A stretch of DNA of 64,000 nucleotides from Baylisascaris procyonis (GCA_037389465.1 JAZARR010000008.1:496001-560000); one strand, 5' to 3'; positions 37,645 to 59,518 are shown, counted from the stretch's first letter. Made by a program: numbers and translations. Notes: a model not told the origin generated them from the sequence alone.

Positions 37645-37960
37645 AATTAAAAATATATCAAGGAACAAATTGTAAAGCGAGTGTTGGATTAGTTTTATAG
37701 AACATATTCATCATATTTCCACTTTTTTATGCCTCATATCCTTTAGGTTGTTGAACTGAACTCTTAAAATAGCAGTGATGAATGAGAGTGCTGCTCATAT
37801 GGGTGTATGAAAGTGCATTTATTCAATGCTTTAAGTGTACTTCAAGAAAAGCAACAATTACCATCAGAGTCTAGTAGTTCATGTTCTGAGATACTTCATT
37901 GCAATATCGCCTTAGACAAATTCACAATCACCAAATATTAGCCATAGTGGAAACATTTTT
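37645..37960 (+). repeat. Left outer arm of a large inverted duplication
   Basis: This block is the reverse complement of 43018-43310. The core (about 37799-37913 against 43056-43171) matches over about 115 bases with a single difference in the aligned stretch (TTAAG against TCAAG). The flanks are roughly 85-90 percent alike by eye and then fade out. The core carries an open frame from ATG 37808 to TAG that includes KQQLPSESSSSCSEILHCNI. Confidence 0.9.
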
Positions 37961-39479
37961 GAATACGTTTGAATGTCAAATGAGCGCGGAAGTAGAAGGA
38001 AGAAATTCATTGAGAATGTAGTCAGAAACTAGGCTTGAATCTTAGCAAAAGTAAGAAAATTGGCGATACTTCGCTGTTTCTACGTTCAAATTGAAATGAC
38101 TGCGAAATCTCATGAACATAAATTTATACAGCGCTCTCCTCGTTCTCTCTGCCGAAATCTGACTACGCTCACCTGAATTTCCTTGAATTCACTTGAACAT
38201 AGAATACTTCGGCTATATGATTGAACGATAACTCAACGCGTCTATACTTACAGTAGCGCAAAGATATTTGTGCAATAGTGGACGAGTGATTCAGTGAGAA
38301 ATCTGTTTAGGAAAATATTCGTAATGAGCAATGCAACTGCATGAGCAAAGAATTTGCTCATGGATATCGAAACTGCATATGACAATTAACTGTAGCTAGT
38401 CTCATTGCTGCACTCGGGCGAGACAATCTTAGCTGACTTCAACATTTGATTAACGAAATCTTTAACGGACTTTAGTTTTTTTACGCTCATTAAACATTCC
38501 TATTGCCTAAATCCTTTTTTGTTTGCATACCCTAAGTTCAGTTGTATAAGGGAGTCATTCCTATAGGTTTAGCATTCAATAAATTTTGCTCTACTTATGG
38601 TACTACTTTATAGTAAATCACTTTGACCATTTATAACAAGATTATTGATTTTCGCTCTTCAATACTGTATTCATCAACGGAGCATTCATTTACGTAACTT
38701 TGTATCATAGTATTATATTATCTTATGTCTTCTTTATTTCTATGCATTCGTTTTACTTGTTAAGAAACTTTAATTTCCGTATTAGTATTAGGATTCTGTT
38801 CTAGTATTTTATGTTAATATTTCATCTTGAGAATGTTTTAGTTAGCTTCAAATGTTACTCATACCGCTTTGCTAGGTCTAGTATTAAACAAAGATCAAAT
38901 AAATATTGCTCTACGTGTTACCCCTCTTAGCACAATGCACTCAGCATCTTCACTAAGATCTATCGATTATCAATCATCACTACTTATGTTGCTCGTTTGA
39001 CTTATTTCGACTGTATGGTTTAGTAAGTATTAACTTACAATCTAGACTTGAGTTTATAGATATGTCCTAAATGTGCTGTAGTTTTCATAGAGGTTCTTCT
39101 ATTATACCATCCTTAAGCTTTTGATTTTCCTTTATTATTTCCGACTATGAGGTAGGTTAGTGTTATCGTGTACAACTTTTATATTCACTATAAATTTTCT
39201 TAGTTTACATTTTTCATTGATTTAGATAAGAGTTCCTTTTCCATTCATTTCCACTTTTCTCTAGTCTCAGTTAAGCTGTCTATATAGCTTCCCATACTAG
39301 CAGGGTTATATGTTTCGTTCTGACGATGCAATGTTTAATAAAGCCTATCTAAATATTTAGTTCTACCTTCACAAAATTTTAAGCATGTTATAAAGATCTG
39401 CTTAAAATTTGTTTTTCCTCTGTGAAACCATAAATTTTAATTGAAGTCTATATATACATTTCAAAAATTGAGAAATTGG

Positions 39480-39728
39480 CGATGAACAATGAAGGAGCAA
39501 TATGAATGCAGAGGTGATGTGATATTCCATACATCGTCGTATCACCGTATAGAAGTATTGCGCTTGAATGGCCCATGAACGAAACCTTTTCTCATCTCAG
39601 TCTGTGACAAATCTGCTTCCACCATACCTTGATAGTTGATTCCTTTTCCGTAGTTTTCTTACCTTTGGGACCTTAATGGTTGTGATTCAATGCTTATACG
39701 GCAGAAGCTTAGTGCCTCATTCCTACAT
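39480..39728 (+). repeat. Left inner arm of the inverted duplication
   Basis: Similar (about 70-80 percent by eye) to the reverse complement of 41110-41410. Shared segments include GACAAATCTGCTTC followed by ACCTTGATA, and GGCAGAAGCTTA. Order and orientation match the outer arms, so both belong to one inverted duplication. A TA microsatellite begins immediately after it. Confidence 0.75.
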
Positions 39729-39732
39729 TATA

Positions 39733-39833
<101 letters not shown>

Positions 39834-40554
39834 CAATCACATTGATGGAAGCGTTAACAGATGAAAGCTTCATGAGCTGAGTAAAATGTTTTCAATTACT
39901 TTGATTTCTTCCGGTATGAGATAGTTATGATTTATTGAACGATAAACAATTTAACATGTGAGCTAAAACCCCACAGAGCTTCCTTCCGCTCACACAAAAA
40001 AAAAACGCCGTTGCTTCGCATTATCGAACTTAGCGTTAAGCTCTTTCACTCGGCATGTGCTCTCACTGTTCGACACTAATATCTTCGAAAGAATGTTTGA
40101 TATCAATATTCTAGAATGAAACACTCAAAAATGGCATTATTCGCCTTTCTGTCGAATTTGTTGTAATATTTTATGAGCCAAAATCTCTCAAATTTTTATT
40201 GAATTATTTATCGCCGTGTCGTTTCTATTTACGGCAACTAGAGCACGTATTTTATGGATTCATACATTTGATTTAGCATCAATCGAACACATGCTGTCTA
40301 GTTGCGTACTTCACATCTCAGAGCTAATAGTGCCTTAATTCTGCTTTATTATTATTATTTTTATTTATTTTATCTAATCTAACTTCAATTGTTTGTTGAA
40401 TTTTTCTTCTCTTTTTTAGACGTTTGATTTATTTTTTGCTCTATTTTATTAATATCACTGCAATTGAGCTGTCATATCACGTTAGCTGAACATTACGTGC
40501 TTAGAACATGTCATCCGAAATAAAAGTAAGTGACCGAAGGTGTATGCAGAAAGA

Positions 40555-40590
40555 AGAGAGGGAGAGATAGAGGGAGGGACAGGGAGAGTG
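40555..40590. repeat. Purine-rich (GA) tract
   Basis: A GAGAGGGAGAGATAGAGGGA-type polypurine run in the central loop of the inverted duplication. Confidence 0.7.
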
Positions 40591-41109
40591 AGCAATTTAG
40601 GGGATCGTTAAAGATTTAAAACTTTGTACTGCTTTTTCGTACTACTACGCAAGAATATACGCACGCCTGAAAGCAGCATCATATGCTTGAATGCACACTT
40701 CATTCAAACACGACTTCAACTTCTTTTGTTAATATATTTTAAATTTTATGTAGTCGCTTTGGCTAATATAGATGCATGAATTGTTGTATCTTTATTCTTT
40801 TGACTAACTTCAATTTATGCTCAAGTTCAATTTTTAGTTAATAAACAAAATAAATTATTTTCTAAAAGAATACATTTTCAAATGTAAGTTGATCCATGAA
40901 GGCCTATCATCCGTCCTCATTTCATTTCCAAAATTGATATATTAGAATGCTCCGGTTTCTTCGATTACAGCAATGATCAAATTCTTCCGGTTTGAATGCC
41001 ATACATTAGGCTGGGAATCTGGATGCTTTTTTTGTATTAAATTCTTTGTGCACTTGCTCGAGGACTTTTATGAACGACTTTTTGTCCATTGAAATCCTGT
41101 GGTAATACA

Positions 41110-41410
41110 CTCACTTTCTGATGGACAGTAGCAGTGATGCATTAAGCTTCTGCCATAAACGCATTGAAAAATAATCATTAACATCCCTGACGCATGAAAA
41201 CTATGGAGAACGAGTCAATTAGTCTGGATAGGAGGGGGCATTAGGTATCAAGGTATTGTAGAAGCAGATTTGTCGCAGTCTGAGGTGATCAAAGAGATTG
41301 GAATCATAGGTCATTCAAACGCGATACATGCATCCTCTGATAGAAACATATATGAAATAGCACATTACCTTCAGATTCATAGTGCTCCTTTGTTGTTGAG
41401 CATCTGTTTC
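41110..41410 (-). repeat. Right inner arm of the inverted duplication
   Basis: Minus-strand counterpart of 39480-39728, with the same segment order. The stretches between inner and outer arms (about 1.5 kb on the left, 1.6 kb on the right) show no obvious similarity by eye. They may have decayed or been replaced. Confidence 0.75.
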
Positions 41411-41802
41411 TGAACGTTGCATTGAATTAAGATATCTCACCTGAGCACAGCAATGAGGCCTGATATAGCTAACCGTCTTATATGGTTTTGATATCTACGA
41501 GGAAATTCATCCTAAATAAAAATTTCTAAGTGAGATTCACCATGAAAAACGTTTATCGAGGTGTTAATGTGCTTGAACGACATCGCTTAGTTGGAAGCGA
41601 TACTATATGAGAGGATGATCGAATCACTGAGCTCTTTAATTGATTTTAGGTATAGCTGAACATAGTGCATTCCTTCATTAATTGCTTAATGATTCCCTTA
41701 ATCAGTTTCTACTCTTTTTTTTTCATCTTTTCCATTATATCTATGCGGTTGCATTGCTCATTACCGATATCTTCCTGATAGATTCATCGTTGAATCGACT
41801 CG

Positions 41803-41839
41803 TTCACTATTGCACCAAAATCTTTGGTGCAATAGTGAA
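41803..41839. repeat. Perfect 17-bp hairpin with 3-base loop
   Basis: TTCACTATTGCACCAAA (41803-41819), loop ATC, then its exact reverse complement (41823-41839). The left arm with its flank (GAATCGACTCGTTCACTATT) is echoed again downstream at about 41850-41868 (GAATCGCTCGTTCACTATT). The structure therefore looks like a foldback formed by local inverted duplication. Confidence 0.9.
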
Positions 41840-42437
41840 TATTCAGCTTGAATCGCTCGTTCACTATTAAGTTGGAGGAGTCCTGGCTAGAGAGGTTCTT
41901 GTCAACTTTCCAAAGCGGACTTTCCCGATCTGCTTGTTTAATCATAAATTTATTTATTAGTTGTAAAGGCTGAAGTACGCTTGTGAGTATTTTCGCGTGG
42001 TGTACTTATTTGAGAGTGTCGAATTTCCTTTTGAAAACAGATCTAATTAATTGCCAGTGAATCCTGTTCAGAGAGCATGAACGGAGGTGCACTTACAGCA
42101 TTATGAGCTCAGCAGAGATGCTTACAAGCATCCGTGTTTTTAAGTACAAACGCACGACCAACGGCATTCAATGTTCTCTATGGGCATATGTAGAAGCATT
42201 AGTCAAGTTGATGACGAACCTGCCAGTTTAATTGGTTTTTATTGCGCTCATCAATGACCGCTGTTGGTATTTGTGAGACTGCGATCACAGAAGTCTTTAC
42301 TTCGTTCGAGGTGCATCCACCTTGCTTTCCGCCTATTTCGTTCCTTTTCCTATTCTCATGTCGCTTTAACATTGTTTCATGTCTTCATGCATTTTTGCAT
42401 GATTTAACCACCATATTATTTGTAAATTTCGCGTTTG

Positions 42438-42438
<1 letters not shown>

Positions 42439-42497
<59 letters not shown>

Positions 42498-42500
42498 ATA
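42439..42500. repeat. (TA)n/(TATG)n microsatellite
   Basis: Pure TA to 42489, then TATG variants to about 42500. Confidence 0.95.
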
Positions 42501-43017
42501 TCGATCCGGTAGATGTAGCTGTTTGAACTGTTGTATGACTACAAATAAAGGAACTATAAAGCTCAATTTAAGAACGAAATAATGAAATACTTTCACAAAA
42601 TCTGGTCGTGAATGCAGCCAGAAGTTAAATTCCACCTTATTTGTTGATCATGCAGCTCACTTCTGATTGACATTGAATTTGATGCATTTCCGCATAAAAA
42701 ATGCGTAATTAGCCATCTTATCCTTGAACTGGCTCATTTATTTGACCAGTGGGTTTATATGGTAAATAACTATGACGCAGCAAGCATTTCTTGTAAAAGC
42801 TAAGTTTTATCCGTGTATTGCCAATTCATCTGGCAATCAAACACAAATATTTCTAATCAACGTTATGCTTTGCATAGCTCAGAAATTAAAGTACTGACGA
42901 GTAGAGTGCAACTTTATGATATACTATTTGTGGATGACTTTCACTTATATAAGTACGAATCATCGTTATGATTGATTGAGAATTTCAGTTAAATAAGTTG
43001 GGTTTAAGTGGATTTAG

Positions 43018-43310
43018 TTTCCACTATGGCTAGTGATTGTGAATTTATATTGAGGCGATATTGCAATGAAGTATCTCAGAACATGAACTACTAGACTCTG
43101 ATGGTAATTGTTGCTTTTCTTGAAGTACACTTGAAGCATTGAATAAATGCACTTTCATACACCCATATGAGTGGCACTCTCGTTTCATCATTGCTATTTT
43201 ACGAGTTCAACTCAATAACCTAAAGAATATGAGGCATAAAAAATGGAAATATGATGAATATATTCTAATCTAACATTCGCTCTGCAACTTTATAAAACTT
43301 TGTTCTTTGA
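43018..43310 (-). repeat. Right outer arm of the inverted duplication
   Basis: Minus-strand copy of 37645-37960. Its open frame starts further upstream than in the left copy and has one Leu-to-Ser change. It stops earlier, after HCNIASI. The left copy has a stop upstream where this copy reads through. Confidence 0.9.
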
Positions 43311-46300
43311 TATTTGTTTAAATGGTTTAAAAATTGAATAATTATCCTCCACCATTGTAGTGATGCTACCACTATAGAGCATTGTTACTCACGTTCTTTT
43401 GATTGTCTACATTTTAATTAACTGAAGTTTGTTCAAAATAGAAATGCATAAATATCTTCATAAAGGAGGTATTTTTGGTATTATTGTGAATGTAAAACAA
43501 TAAAAAAATAAACTAATAAAAAGAATTTTCTCGAAACAGCGATACGCTCATGAGATGCTGTCGAAAAAAGCGCGATCAAGATCATAGACTATGTCGAGAT
43601 GGACTCGTAGAATGGAATCAACTGATGTGAATAGAAATTAATTCTTACTATAACTCTGCTAAAAGTGACATATTAGCCACTATGAAATCTCATAAATTAT
43701 TAAGCCGTAATTGGCAATTATACTGGTAATATGCGGTGTGTTATCCACATTGTGAAGTTCTCCAGGGCGCACTGTCCCATACCATTGACAGCTAGGAGTT
43801 AACCTATTTCTTAGTTTTTATATTACTATAATGAGGTTGTTTTATCAATGCTGTTATTTGTAGCGACTATAGAATATTCTGTGTAATTCTAGTGCAAAGG
43901 TATTGATATTCTTCAAATATTTGTATGTGGGCATTATCAATCTTTTCCCTATGCATCATCAATATCCAACCTAATCGCTTCCGATGCAAAAACTGCACAA
44001 AAGTGCTCTCAAATTGGTATATTCCATATAGGCACCTCCATCATCGATGGTTGCGCTATAAAACACAAACAATTGTAGAAGGGAAGAGGAGATGCTTATA
44101 GAATCTGCGTTAGGATTTATGCTGCATTAAGTTTTAAATAATTGTGAGAGTTTTAATTGTCGATTTTTTTCATTAAACAGTCCTCTGCTTCACTTTCATC
44201 CCTTTAGAAAGCAGTAATCGAGTATGCCACTGAAGAATTCCAGAACTGCTTTTCGGTCTTCCGTTACGGACAGTTCCGCTATTTTGAAGTAGTAGTTTGT
44301 ATTTACATCGCCGAAATACAAAATTGTCTTCATAGCAAAGTTGCTTTATGGTGCAGCTTTACGCGGCGCAAGTGTGCTCTGTCACAAGTTTTCATTGCCT
44401 TAGTATATTATAGCGAAAATATCAATGGCATAAATTTGTCGTTGCCCCATTGCCTATGCTGAAAGCGCTTACTCCGGCTGACGCTGATGCCAGCGACTTT
44501 GAAATGGTGCGCCTCGTGTACGGAATAGTCAAGAGGGGGGGGGGGGAGAGGGGGGATGGGGAAAATAGTAAGTGCTTGGATTATTTTATTGCGCTGGAGT
44601 AATCAAACTAAAAGACTAAATTATCTACTAATATCGATATATAAATGACATGAATGTAACGAGAGGTGATATTAGCTGGTAGGTATAGCCGCTTGGAACG
44701 GTTATTTTTGACCTTCAATGATACTGTCATTGTCGTGAAAGATCTTTTCTATGTTCTGTTATAATAAAAGCGAAAAATTTGAAAATATTTAAGCAGTAGA
44801 TTTATCGAGATATAACAAAATTTGCGCATTTATTTTTTTTTCGAATAATCCTTCACCTACTTTTTTTTTTTTTCAAACTGCAATCATCGATGGTCATTCC
44901 AAGTGCTACGTTCAAAACACCAAAACAAAGCATTAATAAAATGAGCAGTGAGGAAGTTGTGCCATAATGCAGTTACATTTCTTCATAAATCGTCCATTTA
45001 GCATAGATCACCATATTATTATGAATGTCGTTACGCTCGCAAACGTTTTATCTCATCGAAAATTGTTTACTTCATACTGGTTTATTTATTATTAATATAT
45101 TTTGATCACCAACGTAATTGATTTATCGCATATTGTTTGAGTATAATTCCTTCAATCTTTCCCATACTCATAAATAAGTTTTCAAAAGTTTATGAGGTAT
45201 TGTTGTCATTCTAGATTTATTGACCATTTAGATAATAACATTAATATATAAAGCTTTTTAAAAATTACTGACAATGATGGGAATATTTTTTCCCATATTT
45301 GAGAATGAATTTTCCCACAAGATCTTGCTTGAAATTAATAACTTGTTGAAAATATAGAAAAAAGATATTTTCCATTCATTTAATTAATTTCTATATTTGT
45401 TTTGCTACCTTATTAATTTGCTTAGCTTGCTAATAAAAATTCACCGCATATCGTTAATTTGAATAATTCGCATATTTTTATCCTTCAGTGGTATTCAAAT
45501 TCTATTCTTTTCACCTCCACTTGCTTTCCACATTCCAATGTTCAGTGGGCTACAAACATTTTGCCTTCTTCGATTGCTTAAATGAAAGCATCGAAAATTT
45601 TTCGCTTTTTCAACGATTTTCCTTCTCATTCGAATTATTTAAACTTAATCACCTGCCATAAGAATTTTCCTATTTTCTCGTGCTTATTCAACATCTACGT
45701 CATTAATTACATGTTTCGATCTAAAAATTTGGAAACTTGTCAATTATCATCATAATTCTGAGGGTTGATGATGTTGCTAGTTTATCACTGAATGGAAATT
45801 TTTACTTAAGTGGAATTTAGAAACACTTCAAAATTTTTTCCATCTTCCTTTTCCTCCAATTTGTCTCGAAAATGTCAAAATGCAAATGCTAACTTGCTTA
45901 ATTTGTATGCTGAATTGTTTGACTTGCCAGTTGCTGCTTTCATCAAGCATCACAAGTTCTAAGTGCCGTCTCTAGAGCTTTAGTCAAGATGCATTTACGA
46001 TAATAGATTTTACAGACTTTGATGGGAAATTTGAAAATCCATTTTTTTCGGTTTATTTTGCGAACTCCAAGTTGCAGCATCATCCATTAAAATCACTAGA
46101 AAGCCTCTATATTTTTGCTTAGGAGAGGAGTAGGCGAGTGGTGAAGAGGCGATTTTGGAATTCCTTAATGAAGCACTCAATTATCATTGTCATTTCTTTC
46201 TTTGATTTGGGCCTGAATTAGTGTACATAAATTTCTGGTAGTTTAGTGGGAAATTTTGGAGAGATTTTTTTTTTGCCCTATAGAAGAGTGCTTTGATCTT

Positions 46301-46472
46301 TATTGAGTTGCTTTCATCTTTCGAGAGTTTTTAATCGGATCGATATGAAGCTAATGAGTTTACTGAGTTATTTTGAGTATTTCAGTAACTTATAGCGTTG
46401 TCCCACAACGAAAAAGTACGGTAGATTTGTTTTGATTTCCCCTTAACAAAAATAGAGGCGATTTCCTTTCAG
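43311..46472. other. Gene-poor region
   Basis: AT-rich sequence between the inverted duplication and the orphan exon. Only the poly-G tract at 44535 stands out. Confidence 0.5.
44535..44546. repeat. Poly-G tract (12 G)
   Basis: Twelve G residues followed by another G-rich stretch to about 44563. Confidence 0.95.
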
Positions 46473-46614
46473 CCATCCTCCTCCGTGTGCTCTTCTGTGA
46501 TTCTTGCGGATCACAACGACGAGATAAATCCCACCTCTCTACCAATCGAAAAATTATTTGGAGATACACGAAAGCGTGTAAAGATGTCTCTCAGAAAACC
46601 TTGCGATTATACAA
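46473..46614 (+). CDS. Orphan internal exon of an unidentified gene
   Basis: A strong acceptor (TTTCCTTTCAG) and a strong donor (GTAAGC) bound 142 bases that are open in one frame: 47 codons plus one base. The peptide begins PSSSVCSSVILADHNDEINP and ends KMSLRKPCDYT. Base composition is richer in G and C than the flanks. I do not recognise the protein, and no partner exons were found nearby, so the host gene probably has very long introns across the 27-50 kb region. Confidence 0.5.
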
Positions 46615-49600
46615 GTAAGCCTTTATCCGTTTTTTGTCATCCCTCTCCACCATTAATATGGTTGAAATTTTATTTCATAAATCCTTGTAGAGGAAAATTT
46701 TTTATTTATGCTTATTCGCAATAAGCCTTAATAGAAAGCTACAATGTAATTTTATTTGAATTATAAGCATTTCATAAAATATCGCATATTTTATGCTAAA
46801 TTTACATTTTCAAACAATGCCGGATGCGTTTTTTTCTAATCGATATGCTGCGTATCATAGGTTTGAAAGGTTTGATTATCAATGCGCTATATATGCTAGT
46901 GATAGGGACATTTACTATTGGAAAGAAGTTGTGGTACTTATTGGAAAGCTAATCATGGCGCAATACCTTACTTTCCATTGAATAGGCAATATGGATTTTT
47001 TTTTTTTTGGGACGAAATTATGTAGATATGCTTATATAGAATAAACGATTTCGACTAAATTTCAATGGGGAAAATAAAATACAAACGGAATGTATGATTG
47101 CAATCCTTTGATCGTCTTTCCTTTTTTTATTGTATTCTTATAATTAAAATGCCTCTAGACATCAAAGCTATCGTTTTCTTCCGCTAGTTTCTCGAGGGAG
47201 AAAATCTTTTCTAATCCGATTTCAAATCATCGATAGATAGTGTAATATTGATTACTGACATCATTAGTGTTTAATTATAAAATTTTCAAGGCTGGCTGCA
47301 TATTTTAACTTTTTAATGCTGTAGAAGTAATGAAGATTGTCTGCAAACAGTGAAGAATCTTTTCTATTGTCAAGTCATCAAGAGGATCGTATACGGCTAA
47401 TAAGCGCATAAACATCATGCTACAATTATTAGTTAATCGATATACATATGTTAGTTTCAATGAGTTGGCGATGCACCGCCTCCTTTCTAAATAATTTCAT
47501 GTATACGCCCATTCGAATAATGTATGATGCCTAAACGTTTCGTGTACATGATGTTGCTGTTTCGATTCGTTATGCGATCCAATTTTTTCTTTCGTCAGTG
47601 ATCTAATTTTTTGATGATCAACAAAAATATTTTCCACACACGGATGTGAATCTTTGATGGTTTGCTTGCCGGATGAATGCATTGTTAACGGTTTTGACCC
47701 TAGGTGCAAGGTATTGATGCTTAGCCATTAGATTAGGCATTAATATAAAATGATATTCGTAGGTGATTCCACGTTTCAAGAGTTGATGGTTTCTCATGCT
47801 CAAATTAAAATACTCATCAGGCATAGATTGTTTCTAATTTTCGCAAAAAAAAAAAAAAAATTGCAACCTCTCACCTTTAGAGGATTGAAGTATCTTCTAT
47901 CTTTGGGTTGAAGTGGGCACTCGAAGAGATCATTGAAAATGTTTGGAGTAACTTAGTGAACTGCCTGTGCAGTAATTTTTTATTAGTGCCACACTAAGCA
48001 TTTCTTAGTGCGGCCTCAGCAGGCGTATTGGATTAGCGGATCCTCTCTCTCTACCTCTCTCTCTATCTCTCTAGAAATATGTAGCATGGAAACGTAACAA
48101 AAATGGATCATGTAGATTCGGACGATTAGCCGGTGGTTTTTCTTAAATAGTCTACTTCATTGTGTTGTAGTGGAACCTCATTGTCTTTCCGCTGATTAAC
48201 GGCAGTTTACGTAATAAAATTACATTGAATTATAGCATCCATAGGGATTATTATTTAAATGTTACACTTATATGTTCCATTGTCGGTTCATAACATAATG
48301 TAAATTTTTACTCCCAAACATTCAGGATACTCTGTCATTCGCTATTCTGTCTTGATTATCGTTGTCAAAGGTTCTGAATGACGGTATTCTAAGTCCAGTA
48401 TTTCCTTTTCCACCCATCTCTTTACACTTCACTTTTCGCCGTTTCGAACTTGTGGCACTAGATGGGTATCTCCCTCAGTTTTTGATGCTCTTGGATTGTA
48501 CCATCGCTTCAAGTTTGTATTTTCTATGATGTGTCTTCATTTTGCTTATTCTTTGCTGTATCATACGGTTTGCTTGTTGTTTCACAAGTGAGATGAATTA
48601 GGTAGGTTCATTGCATATCAATGCTCTCTACAATTTTTCTATATTTAAAAAAAAAGATTATATAAATATGATAAAATCAGTGGGTAATAGTGATAGCAAC
48701 AAATGAAGCGATCGTTTTTATAACCAACTATTTTGAAATTGCTTTTTTTGATACGTGATACAATATACTTACTTGTGACATCAAAAAATGTGCCTATGAC
48801 AATCGCTTGTTCCGCAACAAAACACATGAGTAGGATGCGGGAAAAAATGGAAAAACAATGAAGTTTTTTATATTTATTTCATCTTTTACAGCATTTTTAA
48901 GCGTCTCTCATTAACGACTTAACAATCCACAATATTTATTGCTCGATAGATGTAGTGATGTTCTTGTTGCAATTATTTGAATTGTTAAATTGGCGTCCAG
49001 TTGCTAAATATGTTTAGATGCCCTCGGCGTTGAATTGTTTGAAGATATTTCATTACTTTTAGTGGATCCTTGCGATTTTCTAAAATTTTTTTATTTGGAC
49101 AACAAAGGAAGCGCTGGATTACATGCACAACTCGATAAAATTCCATCAAGTTTTTTCATATAGTTAATTTTTTAACTGAAAATAAGATGGAAGTTGTAAC
49201 ATTAAAGTGAAACATTGCGCAATTTCGATTTAAAATTTATTCGGCTATATTAACCACCGAATATGTTTTCCAAATCTTACGATTTTACAATTCGCGGAAA
49301 AAAAATTCTGAAATCTCGCTGCCTGGCTATGTTGCTACTGTTGAATTCATGCGAGATAGCTCCAACTTTGAATAAGGCAAATCGTTCTGCGTCTCTTGTA
49401 GTGTTTTTCTCAACCGTGAATGAGTGCAGTATATCGCCATCGTCCACTGATTGCGTCTTTCATTGATCTTCGCTTTTTTTATTCGTCGGCGGTCGCCGAC
49501 TAAATTCGTCGATTTGAAGTCGTCTCGATCGGTCCCAATTGAAATTAGCCAACCGAAAAGTTGCTTTCAACTCGTCAGAGTCGAATAATCGTCAGCATCA

Positions 49601-50907
49601 CAGCAGCACAAATTATCTGATGTCAAGTACTGACTGCATAGACTGCGTTGGATATTGATAAGGAAGAGCTATGCAAGAAAGAGAACGATTGTTGCGTCGC
49701 TTGTAAAAAGTAAGTGAAGGAAAAGGGAACGAAATGAGCGCTATCGTTGGTTGAACGTTTCAGATGATCGCCCAACTGAAACCATTTGAAGAGCGAGTTT
49801 TTTTTTGGTTGCGCATCGAGATACGGAAATCAATGTTGACCTTTCAGAAACCAACCTCGAAGACCTATGAAATATCCTTAATCTGAAACAACTTTAAAAT
49901 CGATTCGAGAAAAAAATGGCTTCATATTTCCGTAAATATAACAGAAGAAATGAAGAAACGTCAGGATAGTTTTAAAGAAAAAAGCACAACACCGGAAAGA
50001 GAGGAAAAAAAAAGCGAGAAAAAGAGTATGGAGCAAAGGATGAAGAGATAAAAAAAGCTTGAAAAGCTTGAATCCGCCTGAAGGTGACATCAACGAAAGA
50101 TCAAAGGAAGGCGTAGGATTGCACAGAAAGCCTAACTGAATCCCGCCAACAAATGTAGATTCGCGTCACATCTATTCTTCAGAGGAATGCGACGAAATTT
50201 GAATGGTTTGCTGAACTTGAGCAATGCTGCAGCGGCTTCAATGTTTAAAAATGACCTGCGTAACACCTGTCGAATGATTCTTATAAAGCTTATTCTTATG
50301 GAAATTTAAATACCTATAGATATTCCGTATGTATAAATATCAGCATAGCGAAGGATTGCTGCCTACGTGTTTGCTAATATTGGCATGCAACATTGGAAGT
50401 GCAGAAAGAATGGTTTATTATTTTGCGTTAAACATAACACCTTTTTATATAGGCATTTTTATGGTTTCCTCATTTCATCATGTATATCGTAGATTTATTT
50501 TATCCATATTAGGAAGCATGGCTTCTTGATTTTTTCTTTCTCGTTTAAAGAAACCACACCTTCCGATGATCAATGACATTTAATTAAATCTCGATTATAA
50601 AACATATAGGCAATCTGCTTATCGCTCGAATAAGCAATTTTCATTTAATTTTGTTTTTCCGCAAAAGAAATTTGCTCGTATTTAATCTGTTTGAAATGTG
50701 TTTGAAATATGGATGTACCAAAAAATATTCCGTTGTTTCTCGAATCGACTCATTGCTATTCTTGAAAGATTTCATCGATTCTATATCTACCGATTGCATC
50801 TCTCTTCTTTTATGTGTGTCTCAATTGGTTAAACTGCATAATTTCATTAAATTCGATATAACCAGACGTAGTTACGGATCTAAGTGGAGTTTAATTTTCA
50901 ATGCAAA
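46615..50907. other. Gene-poor region before the receptor gene
   Basis: No exon could be firmly supported. A CT-rich microsatellite lies at about 48041-48072 and a 15-A run at about 47846-47860. A weak exon candidate with a strong GTAAGT donor lies at 49642-49709 (see rejected list). Overlapping minus-strand frames at 47497-47824 lack convincing splice sites. Confidence 0.45.
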
Positions 50908-50913
50908 TTACAG
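50908..50913 (+). promoter_or_regulatory. Likely spliced-leader acceptor of the receptor gene
   Basis: TTACAG ends 13 bases upstream of the ATG at 50927 with no coding exon before it, consistent with SL trans-splicing. Confidence 0.5.
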
Positions 50914-50926
50914 GAAGTGAATTATA

Positions 50927-58904
<7,978 letters not shown>

Positions 58905-59518
58905 TATTGTCCGCTTCTAAACGTTACAGTTTTCAGTTCTTGGGTTGGTTAGCGTTCAAATATTTTAGGGGGAAAGCATGAACATTAGTAGACTTTATGT
59001 TTGGGCCTAATTTCCGACCTTGTCGTAGGAGCTATTCCGTCTGGCTGATCTAGGTAAAGTGGATCAGAAATGAGAGAAGTGGTGTATATTACATTAGATA
59101 TTTCGTTTCTGTTAATTTCGATATTTTTTTAATATTATCGTTAAGTTCGTAAGTTATTGATTGCTTTAGCAGTAATCCCCAGAATTTTTTTCAACCAGAT
59201 TGCCGAAGATTCAAGTTTTTGAGACGATGAGAAGGGGGAATCAAATGGAATGCACTGAAAACGGTAACGAACTTATTATTGCTATCATTGGCAGCTGCTA
59301 GCATACATAGGACGCAAAATGTTATTTCGTCATATGTTAGAAGATAATCACCTTTAAGATTGGTTCGATGTTACTTTACAATAATAACTTCTAATTGTTG
59401 TTATTGTTATGATTGAAATTTCTCTCATTGATGCGAATGCGCTGATGTTCGTATCTTCTTTTCGCTCTTCCTTTTCGGCTTTAAAGTGCTTACAGCAATT
59501 AGCGTAGACTAATCACTT

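Noticed and set aside
47497..47824. Two overlapping minus-strand frames of about 70 codons
   Set aside because: No convincing splice sites and no recognisable motif; probably chance.
49642..49709. Short Cys-rich exon candidate ending in a strong GTAAGT donor
   Set aside because: Only about 22 codons, a weak acceptor, and no partner exon; support is too thin to list as a gene.
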